NCBI RefSeq assembly: GCF_030486595.1
Contig: NZ_JAUJZH010000008.1
Location: 186,001-250,000 of the forward strand
Reading direction: 5' to 3'
DNA: 64,000 bases
Origin: Variovorax ginsengisoli
GTDB taxonomy: Bacteria > Pseudomonadota > Gammaproteobacteria > Burkholderiales > Burkholderiaceae_C
This document shows positions 1 to 7,348 of this stretch, piece after piece. Position 1 is the first letter of the stretch; each line of letters begins with the position of its first letter. The position numbers and the translations under genes are program-made. The notes beneath the pieces are model-generated. The model saw only the letters and a program-made list of their open reading frames with translations, was not told where the DNA came from and did no database searches.

Positions 1-657
1 GTCCTCGTCCCAGATGAAGACGAAGGGGCTGTCGCAGCCGCGGATCGCGAGGATGCGCGGCTTCTCGAACAGGGCCGTGATCTGGTTGTGCACCTGCGTG
101 CCCAGGATGGTGCCGATGCGCAGCACCGTCTGCTGCAGCGCCGGATGGTCGACGCGCCAGGCGGCCAGCATTTCCTCGACCAGCCGCTTGTGGTCGGCGT
201 AGGCGAAGGCGGCGTTGCCGCGCAGCGCGTCGTCCTCGTCGATCCAGGCCGGGTTGTCGGCGTGGTAGCCGTAGGCGGCGCCGCTCGACGAGACCACGAT
301 GTGGCGCACGCCTTGTGCGACGCAGGCCTCGAGCACGTTGCGGGTGCCGAGCACGTCGACCGAATATTCGAACTCGCGCGTGCTGCCGGGGCCGGGCGTG
401 ACGATCGACGCCAGGTGCACCACGGCATCGATCGCGTGCTGCTTCAGCGTGGTGCTGAGCCCGGCATCGCGCACGTCCTGCACGGCATAGGTGACGCCGG
501 GCACGCGGCGCATGGCCGGCACCTCGCGGACGTCGAGTGCGACCACGCAGTCGATGTCGGGCAGGGCGGCGAGGGCGGCCACCACCGTGCGGCCGAGAAA
601 ACCGTCGGCGCCGGTGACGAGCACGCGGCGTGCCGCGATGGGCAGAACTGCATCCAT
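1..657 (-). CDS. NAD-dependent epimerase/dehydratase (SDR extended), 3' end outside window
   Basis: The frame is open from an ATG at 657 to the window edge, giving 219 codons without a stop, so the C terminus is missing. The N terminus holds the Rossmann glycine motif VTGADGFLG (about residues 14-22), followed by a conserved DVRD, the strand VVHLAS and the catalytic-type SSSGAAYG and Y-x3-K (YADHK) segments of extended SDR sugar or steroid epimerases. It starts 5 bases after the stop of the BASS transporter gene, so it is the distal gene of a four-gene minus-strand operon. Substrate cannot be read from the sequence. Confidence 0.85.
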   Translation of the reverse strand, partial: MDAVLPIAARRVLVTGADGFLGRTVVAALAALPDIDCVVALDVREVPAMRRVPGVTYAVQDVRDAGLSTTLKQHAIDAVVHLASIVTPGPGSTREFEYSVDVLGTRNVLEACVAQGVRHIVVSSSGAAYGYHADNPAWIDEDDALRGNAAFAYADHKRLVEEMLAAWRVDHPALQQTVLRIGTILGTQVHNQITALFEKPRILAIRGCDSPFVFIWDED

Positions 658-662
658 GGGAA

Positions 663-1583
663 TCAGGCCGAACGCGCGGCCGGTGAAGACAGGGGGCGGC
701 GCGCCCACCAGGCGGCGAGCCCGAGGCCCGCGACGATGTCCCAGAAGCCCCAGACGCCGGCGACCACCGCCATGCCGCCGAGGCCGCCGAAGAAACTGAA
801 GATCAGCACCAGCCCGAGGCCGGCGTTGCGGATGCCCACTTCGAAGCTGACCGCGCGGCGGTCGTACTCCGCCAGCCCGGTGGCCGTGGCGCAGGCATAG
901 CCGGTGGCGAAGGCCAGCGCGTCATGCAGCACCACCGCCAGCAGCACCAGGCTCACGTAGTCGAGGAAGTAGCGCCAGTTGCCGGCGATCGCCGCCAGGA
1001 TGAAGCCGATCAGGCACACGAAGCTCAGGATGCGCGCCGGCTTCTTGATGCGCTCGGTGAGCCGCGGCAGCCAGTGCGAGCAGGCCAGCCCGATGACGAA
1101 GGGCGCGCCGATGATGGCGACGATGTGCAGCACCATCTCGGCCGGATCGAGCGCGATGGTCTTGAGCAGCGCGGACGCGGTCGGGTGCAGCCCGCCCCAG
1201 AAGGCGAAATTGAGCGGCATCACGACGATCGAGATCAGGTTCGAGATCGCGGTCATCGACACCGACAGCGCCACGTTGCCGCCGGCGCGATGGGTCAGGA
1301 TGTTCGACACGTTGCCCGGCGGGCAGCAGGCCACCAGGATCATGCCCAGCGCGATGCTCGGCGCCGGATTCAGCAGCAGCGTCAGGCAGAAAGTGACCGC
1401 CGGCAGCACGATGAACTGCGCCGCGATGCCGACCGCCATCGCCACCGGCATCCGTGCCACGCGCTTGAAGTCGGCGATGCGGGTGTCCAGCGCGATGCCG
1501 AACATCAGGAAGCCGAGCACCGCGTTGAGCGCGATCAGCGAGGCCGGGTTGAAGTTGAGGCGGACCTCGTCGACAGGCAGCAT
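663..1583 (-). CDS. Bile acid:sodium symporter (BASS) family transporter
   Basis: A 306-residue polytopic inner-membrane protein with about nine or ten hydrophobic segments. Two stretches typical of the BASS family are visible: the polar segment around ACCPPGNVSNILTHRAGGN (about residue 105-125) and GIRNAGLGLVL near the C terminus (about 255), which in the family form the crossover and sodium-binding regions. Length fits the family (about 300-330). It lies 11 bases after the monooxygenase gene and 5 before the epimerase gene. By family it imports an organic anion with sodium; the neighbours suggest an oxidisable alicyclic or terpenoid-like substrate, which is inference. Confidence 0.88.
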   Translation of the reverse strand: MLPVDEVRLNFNPASLIALNAVLGFLMFGIALDTRIADFKRVARMPVAMAVGIAAQFIVLPAVTFCLTLLLNPAPSIALGMILVACCPPGNVSNILTHRAGGNVALSVSMTAISNLISIVVMPLNFAFWGGLHPTASALLKTIALDPAEMVLHIVAIIGAPFVIGLACSHWLPRLTERIKKPARILSFVCLIGFILAAIAGNWRYFLDYVSLVLLAVVLHDALAFATGYACATATGLAEYDRRAVSFEVGIRNAGLGLVLIFSFFGGLGGMAVVAGVWGFWDIVAGLGLAAWWARRPLSSPAARSA

Positions 1584-1594
1584 GTGCGGCTTTC

Positions 1595-2926
1595 TCAGGC
1601 CAGCGCCGCGGCGGCTTCACGCACAGCGCGGCGATAGGCGTCCTTGTTGACGTAGTAGGCCATGCGTTCGAGCTTCAGGTAGCTGTAGCCGCCCGACAGG
1701 TCGGGCGTCGGGCCGGCCTTGGCCTGCTTCATCGCGGCTGCCTGCGGCCGGCCTTCGGACTGCGCCTTGAAGTAGCGCGCGACCAGTTCGGCCTGCTCGT
1801 AGCGGCCCTGCCAGCCGATGCCGCTGGCCTCGATCATGCCGAGCACCGCCAGGTTGTCGAAGCCTGGCGCGAAGATGTTGAGGTAGAGCTTGGGCGCCAT
1901 GCCTTGCCAGTTGAGCCAGGTGCGGTCGATGAACGGATAGTGCAGCTTGTAGCCGGTGGCGCACAGGATGAGGTCGTAGTCGCGCGCGCTGCCGTCCTTG
2001 AAGCGCACCGTGCGGCCATCGAGCCGGGCGATGTCGGCGCGCACGCCGATGTCGCCATGGCCGATGTGGTGCAGCACCAGCGAGTTCACCACCGGATGCG
2101 ACTCGTACATGCGGTAGTCCGGCTTCGGGAAGCCGAAGCGCACCGGGTCGCCGGTGAACCACTTGAGCACCTTGGCGTCGAGCCGCTGCTTGATCCAGGC
2201 CGGCAGCGGCCGCTTGCCGCCGAGCGTGTCGGCCGGCTTGCCGAAGATGTACTTCGGCACGAAGTAGTAGCCGCGCCGCACCGAGATGTCGACGCTCTTC
2301 GCGTAGTGCACCGCATCGACCGCGATGTCGCAGCCGCTGTTGCCGGCGCCGACCACCAGCACGCGCTTGTCCTCGAACAGCCGCGCATGCTTGTAGGCCG
2401 AGGTGTGCAGCAGCTCGCCGTCGAAGCGGCCTTCGAAGCGCGGCATGCTGGGCTCGGACAGGGTGCCGTTGGCGATGATCACGCCCTTGTACTCGGCGCT
2501 CTCGACGCGGCCGTCGCCGGCGTCCACGCTCACGCGCCAGAGCGTCGACGCGCTCTCGGTCACCGGTTCGACGCGGATCACCCGGGCGCCGAAGCGGAAG
2601 TGGCGGCGCAGGTCGAAATGGTCGGCGAAGTCGCTGAAGTAGCGGCTCAGTTCGGTATGGCTCGGATAGTCGGCCACGCTTTCGGCCATCGGGAACTCGG
2701 CGAACTCGGTGGTGCGCTTGGACGAGATCAGGTGGGCCGACTGGTAGACCGTGCTGCGCGGATTGCCGATGTTCCAGAGCCCGCCGACGTCGTCGTAGGC
2801 CTCGAAGCCCTGGAAGGGAATGCCCAGCTTCTGCAGGTTGCGCGCGCCCGCCAGTCCCGAGGGGCCGGCGCCGATCAGGGCGATTTGCTGGTGCGAGGGC
2901 ACGGGTGCGGACACAGGTTGGCTCAC
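1595..2926 (-). CDS. Flavin-containing monooxygenase (FMO/class B)
   Basis: A 443-residue protein read from GTG at 2926, chosen because GGAG lies about 10 bases upstream; a longer reading to 3121 would overlap the SDR gene and has low-quality Arg/Pro-rich sequence. The FAD Rossmann motif GAGPSGLAG is at about residue 16, the FMO fingerprint F-x-G-x3-H (FDGELLHTSAY) at about 150, the NADPH Rossmann motif VVGAGNSGCD at about 175 and the C-terminal CATGYKLHYPF motif at about 320. It would oxygenate a soft nucleophile or a ketone with NADPH and O2. Third position in the operon with the SDR gene 34 bases upstream. Confidence 0.88.
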   Translation of the reverse strand: MSQPVSAPVPSHQQIALIGAGPSGLAGARNLQKLGIPFQGFEAYDDVGGLWNIGNPRSTVYQSAHLISSKRTTEFAEFPMAESVADYPSHTELSRYFSDFADHFDLRRHFRFGARVIRVEPVTESASTLWRVSVDAGDGRVESAEYKGVIIANGTLSEPSMPRFEGRFDGELLHTSAYKHARLFEDKRVLVVGAGNSGCDIAVDAVHYAKSVDISVRRGYYFVPKYIFGKPADTLGGKRPLPAWIKQRLDAKVLKWFTGDPVRFGFPKPDYRMYESHPVVNSLVLHHIGHGDIGVRADIARLDGRTVRFKDGSARDYDLILCATGYKLHYPFIDRTWLNWQGMAPKLYLNIFAPGFDNLAVLGMIEASGIGWQGRYEQAELVARYFKAQSEGRPQAAAMKQAKAGPTPDLSGGYSYLKLERMAYYVNKDAYRRAVREAAAALA

Positions 2927-2960
2927 GAAAGAAGACTCCGGCGAAATGGGAAACGGGCGC

Positions 2961-3815
2961 TCAGCGGGCGCTGGGTTCGGTGGGGGATGCGGGCGCGCGC
3001 GGCGCTGCGTCGGCGGACAAGCCCGGAATCGGCGTGGCACCCGGCTCGCCGGCGCGCGGCTTGCGCGGCTGGCGCAGCAGCAGCGCATCGTGCCATGCAT
3101 CGGGCAGCAGGCCGAGCGCATTCGACAACCAGCCCAGACGGCGCGGCAGCACGAGCTGGGCCCGCCCCCGGCCGAGCGTGCCCAGGATCGCGCGGGCCGC
3201 GGCCTCGGGCGCCATCAGCCCGGGCATCGCGAATCGGTTGCCTGCCGTCAGCGCGGTGCGCAGGTAGCCCGGGCTCACGGTGCAGACCCGCACGCCGCTC
3301 GCGCGCAGCTCGGCGCGCAAGCTCTCCAGGTAACGAATCAGGCCGCCCTTGCTGGCGCAGTAGGCGCCGTTGCCGGGCAGGCCGCGGCGGCCCGCCAGGC
3401 TGGCGATTCCGGCCAGCGTGCCGTGGCCGCGCTTGCGCATCGCGGCCACGAAGGGCTGGAAGGTGGTGGCGACGCCGAGCAAGTTGATTTCGAGGATGCG
3501 GCGAAACACCGCCAGGTCCGAGGCCTGCGCGGTGTCGTAGCCGCCCGCCACGCCGGCGTTGGCGATCACGGCGTCAGGCGTGCCGAAGCGGCGGGTCCAG
3601 TCCGCGGCCATCGCCTGCATCGCGCCACTGTCGCTGACGTCCGGGGTATAGACCGCGCACCGGCCCGGGGCCGTGGCGGCCAGCGCATCGAGCGTGGCGC
3701 GGTCGAGCCCGACCAGCGCGACCCGGGCGCCGCGGCCCAGGGCTTCGGCCGCCAAGGCGCGGCCCAGGCCGCCGCAGGCGCCCGTGATGACCAGGTTGTC
3801 GAGGGAAATATTCAT
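2961..3815 (-). CDS. Short-chain dehydrogenase/reductase
   Basis: A 284-residue classical SDR: cofactor motif TGACGGLG (residues 12-19), NAG strand (NAGVAGG, about 87), catalytic Ser in ASLAG (about 140) and the YCASK tetrad motif (about 153-157), then a PGYLRT lid region. It is the first gene of the operon that runs to position 1 and its start is divergent from the IclR gene. The C-terminal 40 residues are Pro/Ala-rich and not part of the fold. Likely an alcohol or ketone oxidoreductase acting with the FMO downstream; substrate unknown. Confidence 0.87.
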   Translation of the reverse strand: MNISLDNLVITGACGGLGRALAAEALGRGARVALVGLDRATLDALAATAPGRCAVYTPDVSDSGAMQAMAADWTRRFGTPDAVIANAGVAGGYDTAQASDLAVFRRILEINLLGVATTFQPFVAAMRKRGHGTLAGIASLAGRRGLPGNGAYCASKGGLIRYLESLRAELRASGVRVCTVSPGYLRTALTAGNRFAMPGLMAPEAAARAILGTLGRGRAQLVLPRRLGWLSNALGLLPDAWHDALLLRQPRKPRAGEPGATPIPGLSADAAPRAPASPTEPSAR

Positions 3816-3860
3816 TGAGATCGGAATGTCACTGCTGGGTACTTTATCGAATTTGCTGCA

Positions 3861-3904
3861 AAATCTCGGAATTATTCTTTAATTAGTCTCGATTTTCGAG
3901 ATTT
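3861..3904. promoter_or_regulatory. Divergent promoter/operator region with nested inverted repeats (IclR operator candidate)
   Basis: The 93 bases between the SDR and IclR starts are much more AT-rich than the surroundings. TCTCGA-TTT-TCGAGA at 3887-3901 is a perfect 6+3+6 palindrome. Around it AAATCTCG at 3861-3868 is the exact reverse complement of CGAGATTT at 3897-3904. IclR proteins normally bind palindromes between their own gene and the divergent operon, so this is the natural operator candidate; binding is inference. Confidence 0.5.
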
Positions 3905-3908
3905 GCAG

Positions 3909-4700
3909 ATGAGTTCTTCCGAATCCCCGGCCTTGCCCAACGAGGCCGAACAGGCTGCGACGCCCGGGCTCCGCCTGCTCCAGTTGCTGGAGCTGGTGTG
4001 CGCCGCGCCCGAGCCGCAGACCCTGGTCGACGTGGTGCGCCTGAGCGGCCAGCCCAAGCCCTCGGTGCACCGGATGCTGCAGCAGCTCGAGGCTGGCGGC
4101 CTGCTGGCGCGCGGCGGCGACGGCCGCCGCTATGCGATCACGCCGCGCCTGATGCGCTTTGCCGAGACCGTGCTTCGCGGCAGCACGTCGACCGGCGTGC
4201 GGCACGCGGTGCTGCGCCAACTGGTGGCCGACGTGGGCGAGACCTGCAACCTGACGGCGCTGTCGGGCGCCGAGGTGATCTACCTCGACCGGGTCGAGAC
4301 GGCCTTCCCGCTGCGGCTCGAGCTTGGGCCCGGCTCGCGTGTCCCGCTGCACTGCTCGGCCAGCGGCAAGTTGTTCCTGGCCCATCTGCCGAAGGCCCAG
4401 CGCGAGCGCCTGCTCGACGGGCTCCAGTACCAGCGCTACACCGCCCACACCCTGCGTTCGCGCGAAGCGCTGGAAGCCGAGCTCGACCAGATCCGGCGTG
4501 ACGGCCATTCGGTCGACGCGGAGGAGTTCATCGACGGGCTGGTGTGCGTCGCGGTGCCGGTGCGTGACGAGCCGCAGGGCCCGGTGCGCTGTGCAGTGGC
4601 CTTGCAGGCGCCGGCGGTGCGGATGCCGCTTCAGGCTGCGCTGCAGCAACTGGACACGCTGCGCACGGCGGCCCGGGGGATCGCGCGGGCGATGCGCTGA
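3909..4700 (+). CDS. IclR-family transcriptional regulator
   Basis: A 263-residue regulator: N-terminal winged helix (about residues 20-75, with SGQPKPSVHRMLQQLEAGG as recognition region) and a C-terminal GAF-like effector domain (about 95-255, with GETCNLTALSG and YLDRVE). ATG at 3909 is used; a TTG two codons upstream is the only other close start. It is divergent from the SDR-FMO-BASS-epimerase operon and very probably controls it in response to the pathway substrate. The ribosome binding site is weak. Confidence 0.88.
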   Translation: MSSSESPALPNEAEQAATPGLRLLQLLELVCAAPEPQTLVDVVRLSGQPKPSVHRMLQQLEAGGLLARGGDGRRYAITPRLMRFAETVLRGSTSTGVRHAVLRQLVADVGETCNLTALSGAEVIYLDRVETAFPLRLELGPGSRVPLHCSASGKLFLAHLPKAQRERLLDGLQYQRYTAHTLRSREALEAELDQIRRDGHSVDAEEFIDGLVCVAVPVRDEPQGPVRCAVALQAPAVRMPLQAALQQLDTLRTAARGIARAMR

Positions 4701-4778
4701 GGCGGCTGCTGCGCTGGCGCCGGGTCAGTGGTCTGGCGCAAGATTGAGCACCACCTGAAGCCAACGTGGTTATGCGGA

Positions 4779-4797
4779 AGGCCTTCGGCAAAGGCCT
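4779..4797. other. Short perfect hairpin in the gap before the small ORF
   Basis: AGGCCTT at 4779-4785 pairs with AAGGCCT at 4791-4797 around a five-base loop. There is no U-run after it, so it is not a simple terminator. It lies 47 bases before the small ORF at 4844 and could be part of that transcript's leader. Confidence 0.4.
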
Positions 4798-4843
4798 AGG
4801 GTTTACCCCAAAATCGAGGCCTCTTGACCCCTGGAATGCCTGT

Positions 4844-4933
4844 ATGTTGACTCTCCTGTTCGTTCTCGGCGCGGCCGGTGCCCTGGTTGTTCACGGCGTC
4901 CGGACGTCGAAGGTGGTCGACGAATCGAACTGA
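4844..4933 (+). CDS. Putative 29-residue membrane peptide
   Basis: A short reading frame beginning MLTLLFVLGAAGALVV, i.e. one hydrophobic segment of about 16 residues, followed by a polar tail that begins HGVRTSK and ends in ESN. It sits in a 340-base gap between the IclR gene and the REC-EAL gene and is followed 43 bases later by a strong intrinsic terminator, so the gap seems to make its own short transcript. The ribosome binding site is poor, so the product may be an RNA rather than a peptide. No family recognised. Confidence 0.35.
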   Translation: MLTLLFVLGAAGALVVHGVRTSKVVDESN

Positions 4934-4976
4934 CCGCCCCGCATGTCTCCTCCGCTGTCGTCCTGGCAGCGGCCTC

Positions 4977-5008
4977 AGGCCTCGTACATCCTTGTACGGG
5001 GCCTTTTT
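4977..5008 (+). terminator. Rho-independent terminator upstream of the REC-EAL gene
   Basis: A 12-bp stem: AGGCCTCGTACA (4977-4988) pairs with TGTACGGGGCCT (4993-5004), with one G-T pair and a four-base loop, running into a T-run at 5004-5008. It would end a short transcript from the gap upstream or act as an attenuator in front of the gene starting at 5042. It also argues against any start for that gene upstream of 5042. Confidence 0.8.
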
Positions 5009-5041
5009 GCTTTTGGGGACCTTGCAGTAGCCTCGGCAGTC

Positions 5042-6319
5042 ATGACGAATTCAGGTGATCCGGGCGATTCCCCGCCTTGCCGACTCGAGGGCGGCGAGGT
5101 CGATGCCGGGCAGCCGGGCATCCTGCTGGTCGACGACCATCCCCTGATGCTCGCCACCCTGGCCCGCCTGCTGGCTGGCATGAGGTATCGGCGCGTCGGC
5201 ACCGCGATCAGCGCCGAGGCCGCCCTGGACCTGATGCGTTCCGATCCTGGCGCCGTCGATGTGCTCATCTGCGACTTGAACATGCCCGGCATGGACGGCA
5301 TCGAGTTGCTCCGGATCCTCGACCAGCAGGGCTTCGGCGGCGGCGTGATCCTGTTGAGCGGCGAGGGGACCCGCGTGCTGCAGACCGTGCAGCGCCTGCT
5401 GGGCCGGAGTCGGCTGGTCCTGCTCGGGGCGCTTGAGAAGCCGGCCAGCCGCGAGGGACTGCGAGGGCTGCTTGACGACTGGAAATCCCGAACCGCTTCG
5501 CGCCCGGCGGCGAGGGTGCAGCCCCCCGTCACCGAGGACGACCTGCGAACGGCACACAGGCTGGGCCAGTGGGTGCTGCACTACCAGCCCAAGGTGGACC
5601 TGGGCAATGGATCGCTGGCCAGCCTGGAGGCGTTGATTCGCTGGCAGCACCCCGCGCAGGGACTGGTGATGCCGGACCGCTTCATCGACCTGGCAGAGGC
5701 CAGCGGACTGATCGACCCCATGACCGAGTGGGCCCTGCGCGAGGCCCTGGCGCAGATCGCCCGCTGGCGCATCGCCGGCCTCGGCACGCGGGTGGCGGTG
5801 AACGTGTCGATGGCCAGCCTGGGCGCGCCCGACTTCGCCAACCGGGTGATCGCGATCGTCAACGAGATGGGCATGCAGCCCGGGGACCTTATCCTGGAGG
5901 TCACCGAGAGCCGGTTGGGCGCCTCGTCGACGACGCCGCTCGAGAATCTGGTGCGGCTGCGCGTGCAGCGCTTCGGGCTGTCGATCGATGACTTCGGCAC
6001 CGGGCACTCGTCGCTGGCGCAGTTGCGCGACATCCCGTTCACCGAACTGAAGGTCGACCGCGGCTTCGTGCGCGGTGCGCGCACCAACGCGGTCATTCGC
6101 CCGATCCTGGAAGGGAGCATCGAGATGGCCAGGCGCCTCGGGATGCAGTCTGTGGCCGAGGGCGTCGAGACGGAGGACGACTGGCGGCTGCTCCAGGAGG
6201 TGGGCTGCCACCTGGCCCAGGGCTATTTCATCGCCCGCCCGATGCCGGCGGAGCAGGTCGTCGATTGGCTGGCGGCCTGGACGGCCCGGCGCCCGGCCCT
6301 GGTCGCGAACCCCGGCTAG
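5042..6319 (+). CDS. Response regulator with EAL domain (c-di-GMP phosphodiesterase)
   Basis: A 425-residue two-domain protein. Residues about 20-145 are a receiver domain with the acidic pair in LLVDDHP and the phospho-acceptor Asp in CDLNMPGMDG. Residues about 165-415 are an EAL domain that keeps the catalytic set: EALIRW (the EAL motif), the Asp pair in DDFGTGHSS, the Lys in ELKVDRGFV, and the late Glu motif AEGVET with the QGYFIARP end. It should hydrolyse c-di-GMP when signalled by a kinase not present here. ATG 5042 is chosen because a terminator lies just before it. It overlaps the next, convergent gene by 4 bases. Confidence 0.9.
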   Translation: MTNSGDPGDSPPCRLEGGEVDAGQPGILLVDDHPLMLATLARLLAGMRYRRVGTAISAEAALDLMRSDPGAVDVLICDLNMPGMDGIELLRILDQQGFGGGVILLSGEGTRVLQTVQRLLGRSRLVLLGALEKPASREGLRGLLDDWKSRTASRPAARVQPPVTEDDLRTAHRLGQWVLHYQPKVDLGNGSLASLEALIRWQHPAQGLVMPDRFIDLAEASGLIDPMTEWALREALAQIARWRIAGLGTRVAVNVSMASLGAPDFANRVIAIVNEMGMQPGDLILEVTESRLGASSTTPLENLVRLRVQRFGLSIDDFGTGHSSLAQLRDIPFTELKVDRGFVRGARTNAVIRPILEGSIEMARRLGMQSVAEGVETEDDWRLLQEVGCHLAQGYFIARPMPAEQVVDWLAAWTARRPALVANPG

Positions 6320-6936
6320 CGGCGTTCGCGCGTGCAGAACGCGGCCGCCGTGGTGGCGATCGGGTCGGCGCAGAAGGCCTCCACGTAGCGCTTGTCCGTG
6401 GCCTGGTTGTAGACCACGCCCTTCGAGATGTTGAGCAGGTCCTGGAACTCGAACTCGCCGTCATAGTCGAGGCCCATGAGGTCGCTGCGCCAGAACTCCA
6501 CGGCGAGCACGCGTTCGCTGGTCACGAACCGTTCGATGCCCGTCGCCGGCATCCTGGCGACGAATCGGATGGTCGTGCCCTTTCCTTCGGAAAAGTACAT
6601 CTGCAAGCCGCGCGAAATCACGAGCGCGCTCTTTGCCAGGTCGGTCAGGGCGCTGGCATCGTAGGTCGGCGTCGGCTGGTCCAGCACGATCTCCAGCGTG
6701 CCGGCGTCCTCGGCCAGCCCTTCCACCCGCCCGATGTGCGTGCTCAGGTCGCGGATGGACTGGGGATTCGAGACGCGCATCCGGCCGTCGTCGGGCATCC
6801 GAAAAACGACGACGCACGCCAGGAAGATGGCGGCCAGGGCCGCGGTGATCACGAGGTCGGTGCGCCAAGCCGGTGCCTTTGGGAGGGGCGTCTTCGCGAT
6901 TTCTTTCGATTTCTTCACGCCTTCAATCCGCCACAT
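6316..6936 (-). CDS. Hypothetical single-pass membrane protein
   Basis: A 206-residue protein of unknown family: about 25 basic/polar residues, one transmembrane segment (about residues 27-46, ITAALAAIFLACVVVF) and a roughly 155-residue soluble domain expected in the periplasm. Two cysteines near the C terminus (FCADP and FCTRE) could pair there. It overlaps the DUF488 gene start by 14 bases and the EAL gene end by 4, so it is probably co-transcribed with DUF488. A GTG start six codons in is possible. No function is suggested. Confidence 0.7.
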   Translation of the reverse strand: MWRIEGVKKSKEIAKTPLPKAPAWRTDLVITAALAAIFLACVVVFRMPDDGRMRVSNPQSIRDLSTHIGRVEGLAEDAGTLEIVLDQPTPTYDASALTDLAKSALVISRGLQMYFSEGKGTTIRFVARMPATGIERFVTSERVLAVEFWRSDLMGLDYDGEFEFQDLLNISKGVVYNQATDKRYVEAFCADPIATTAAAFCTRERR

Positions 6937-7321
6937 CCGCCCCGCGTTCCAACAGCAACGCCCGCAGGAAGGACCGATGGCAACGCGCCTCGTCCTCGCA
7001 GTAGCAGCCGATCGACAACGCCGTCTGGTGCGACAGCGCCGCCAGCAGGTCCAGGCTGCGGCTGGCGTCCGCCTCGGCCATCTCGCTCTTGTACTTGCGC
7101 CCGAAGGCGGCCCATTGGGCGGGCACGCCCGAAGCCTGGGCGGCCTGGGCCTGCTTCATCGTCTCGACCGACGGCGCCAGGTTGGGATACCAGACGTCAT
7201 ACCAGTTCTGCGACGCGAATTCGGTTTTGGGGACGCCGCGCGGCGGCCGGCGCACGGTGCCGATGCGCAGCCCCTCGCCCGGTGCGCGGTCGCTGCCAAG
7301 GCGAACAATGCGAATGGCCAT
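6923..7321 (-). CDS. DUF488 family protein
   Basis: A 132-residue protein of the DUF488 (YeaO-like) group: an N-terminal region with RIGTVRRPPRGVPK, a WYDVWYPNLAPS segment and the C-terminal signature GCYCEDEARCHRSFLR with the conserved Cys and CHR triad. Length matches the short proteobacterial members (about 115-135). Biochemical role is not established for the family. Upstream partner of the membrane protein gene, with overlapping ends. Confidence 0.8.
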   Translation of the reverse strand: MAIRIVRLGSDRAPGEGLRIGTVRRPPRGVPKTEFASQNWYDVWYPNLAPSVETMKQAQAAQASGVPAQWAAFGRKYKSEMAEADASRSLDLLAALSHQTALSIGCYCEDEARCHRSFLRALLLERGADVAD

Positions 7322-7348
7322 GGTGTCGTTCCTCTCCTTTTGTCGTTG

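Noticed and set aside
1904-3487. Long open frame antisense to the FMO and SDR genes
   Set aside because: Composition is Arg/Ala/His/Val-rich low complexity without any domain; it mirrors high-GC codon bias of the real genes on the other strand.
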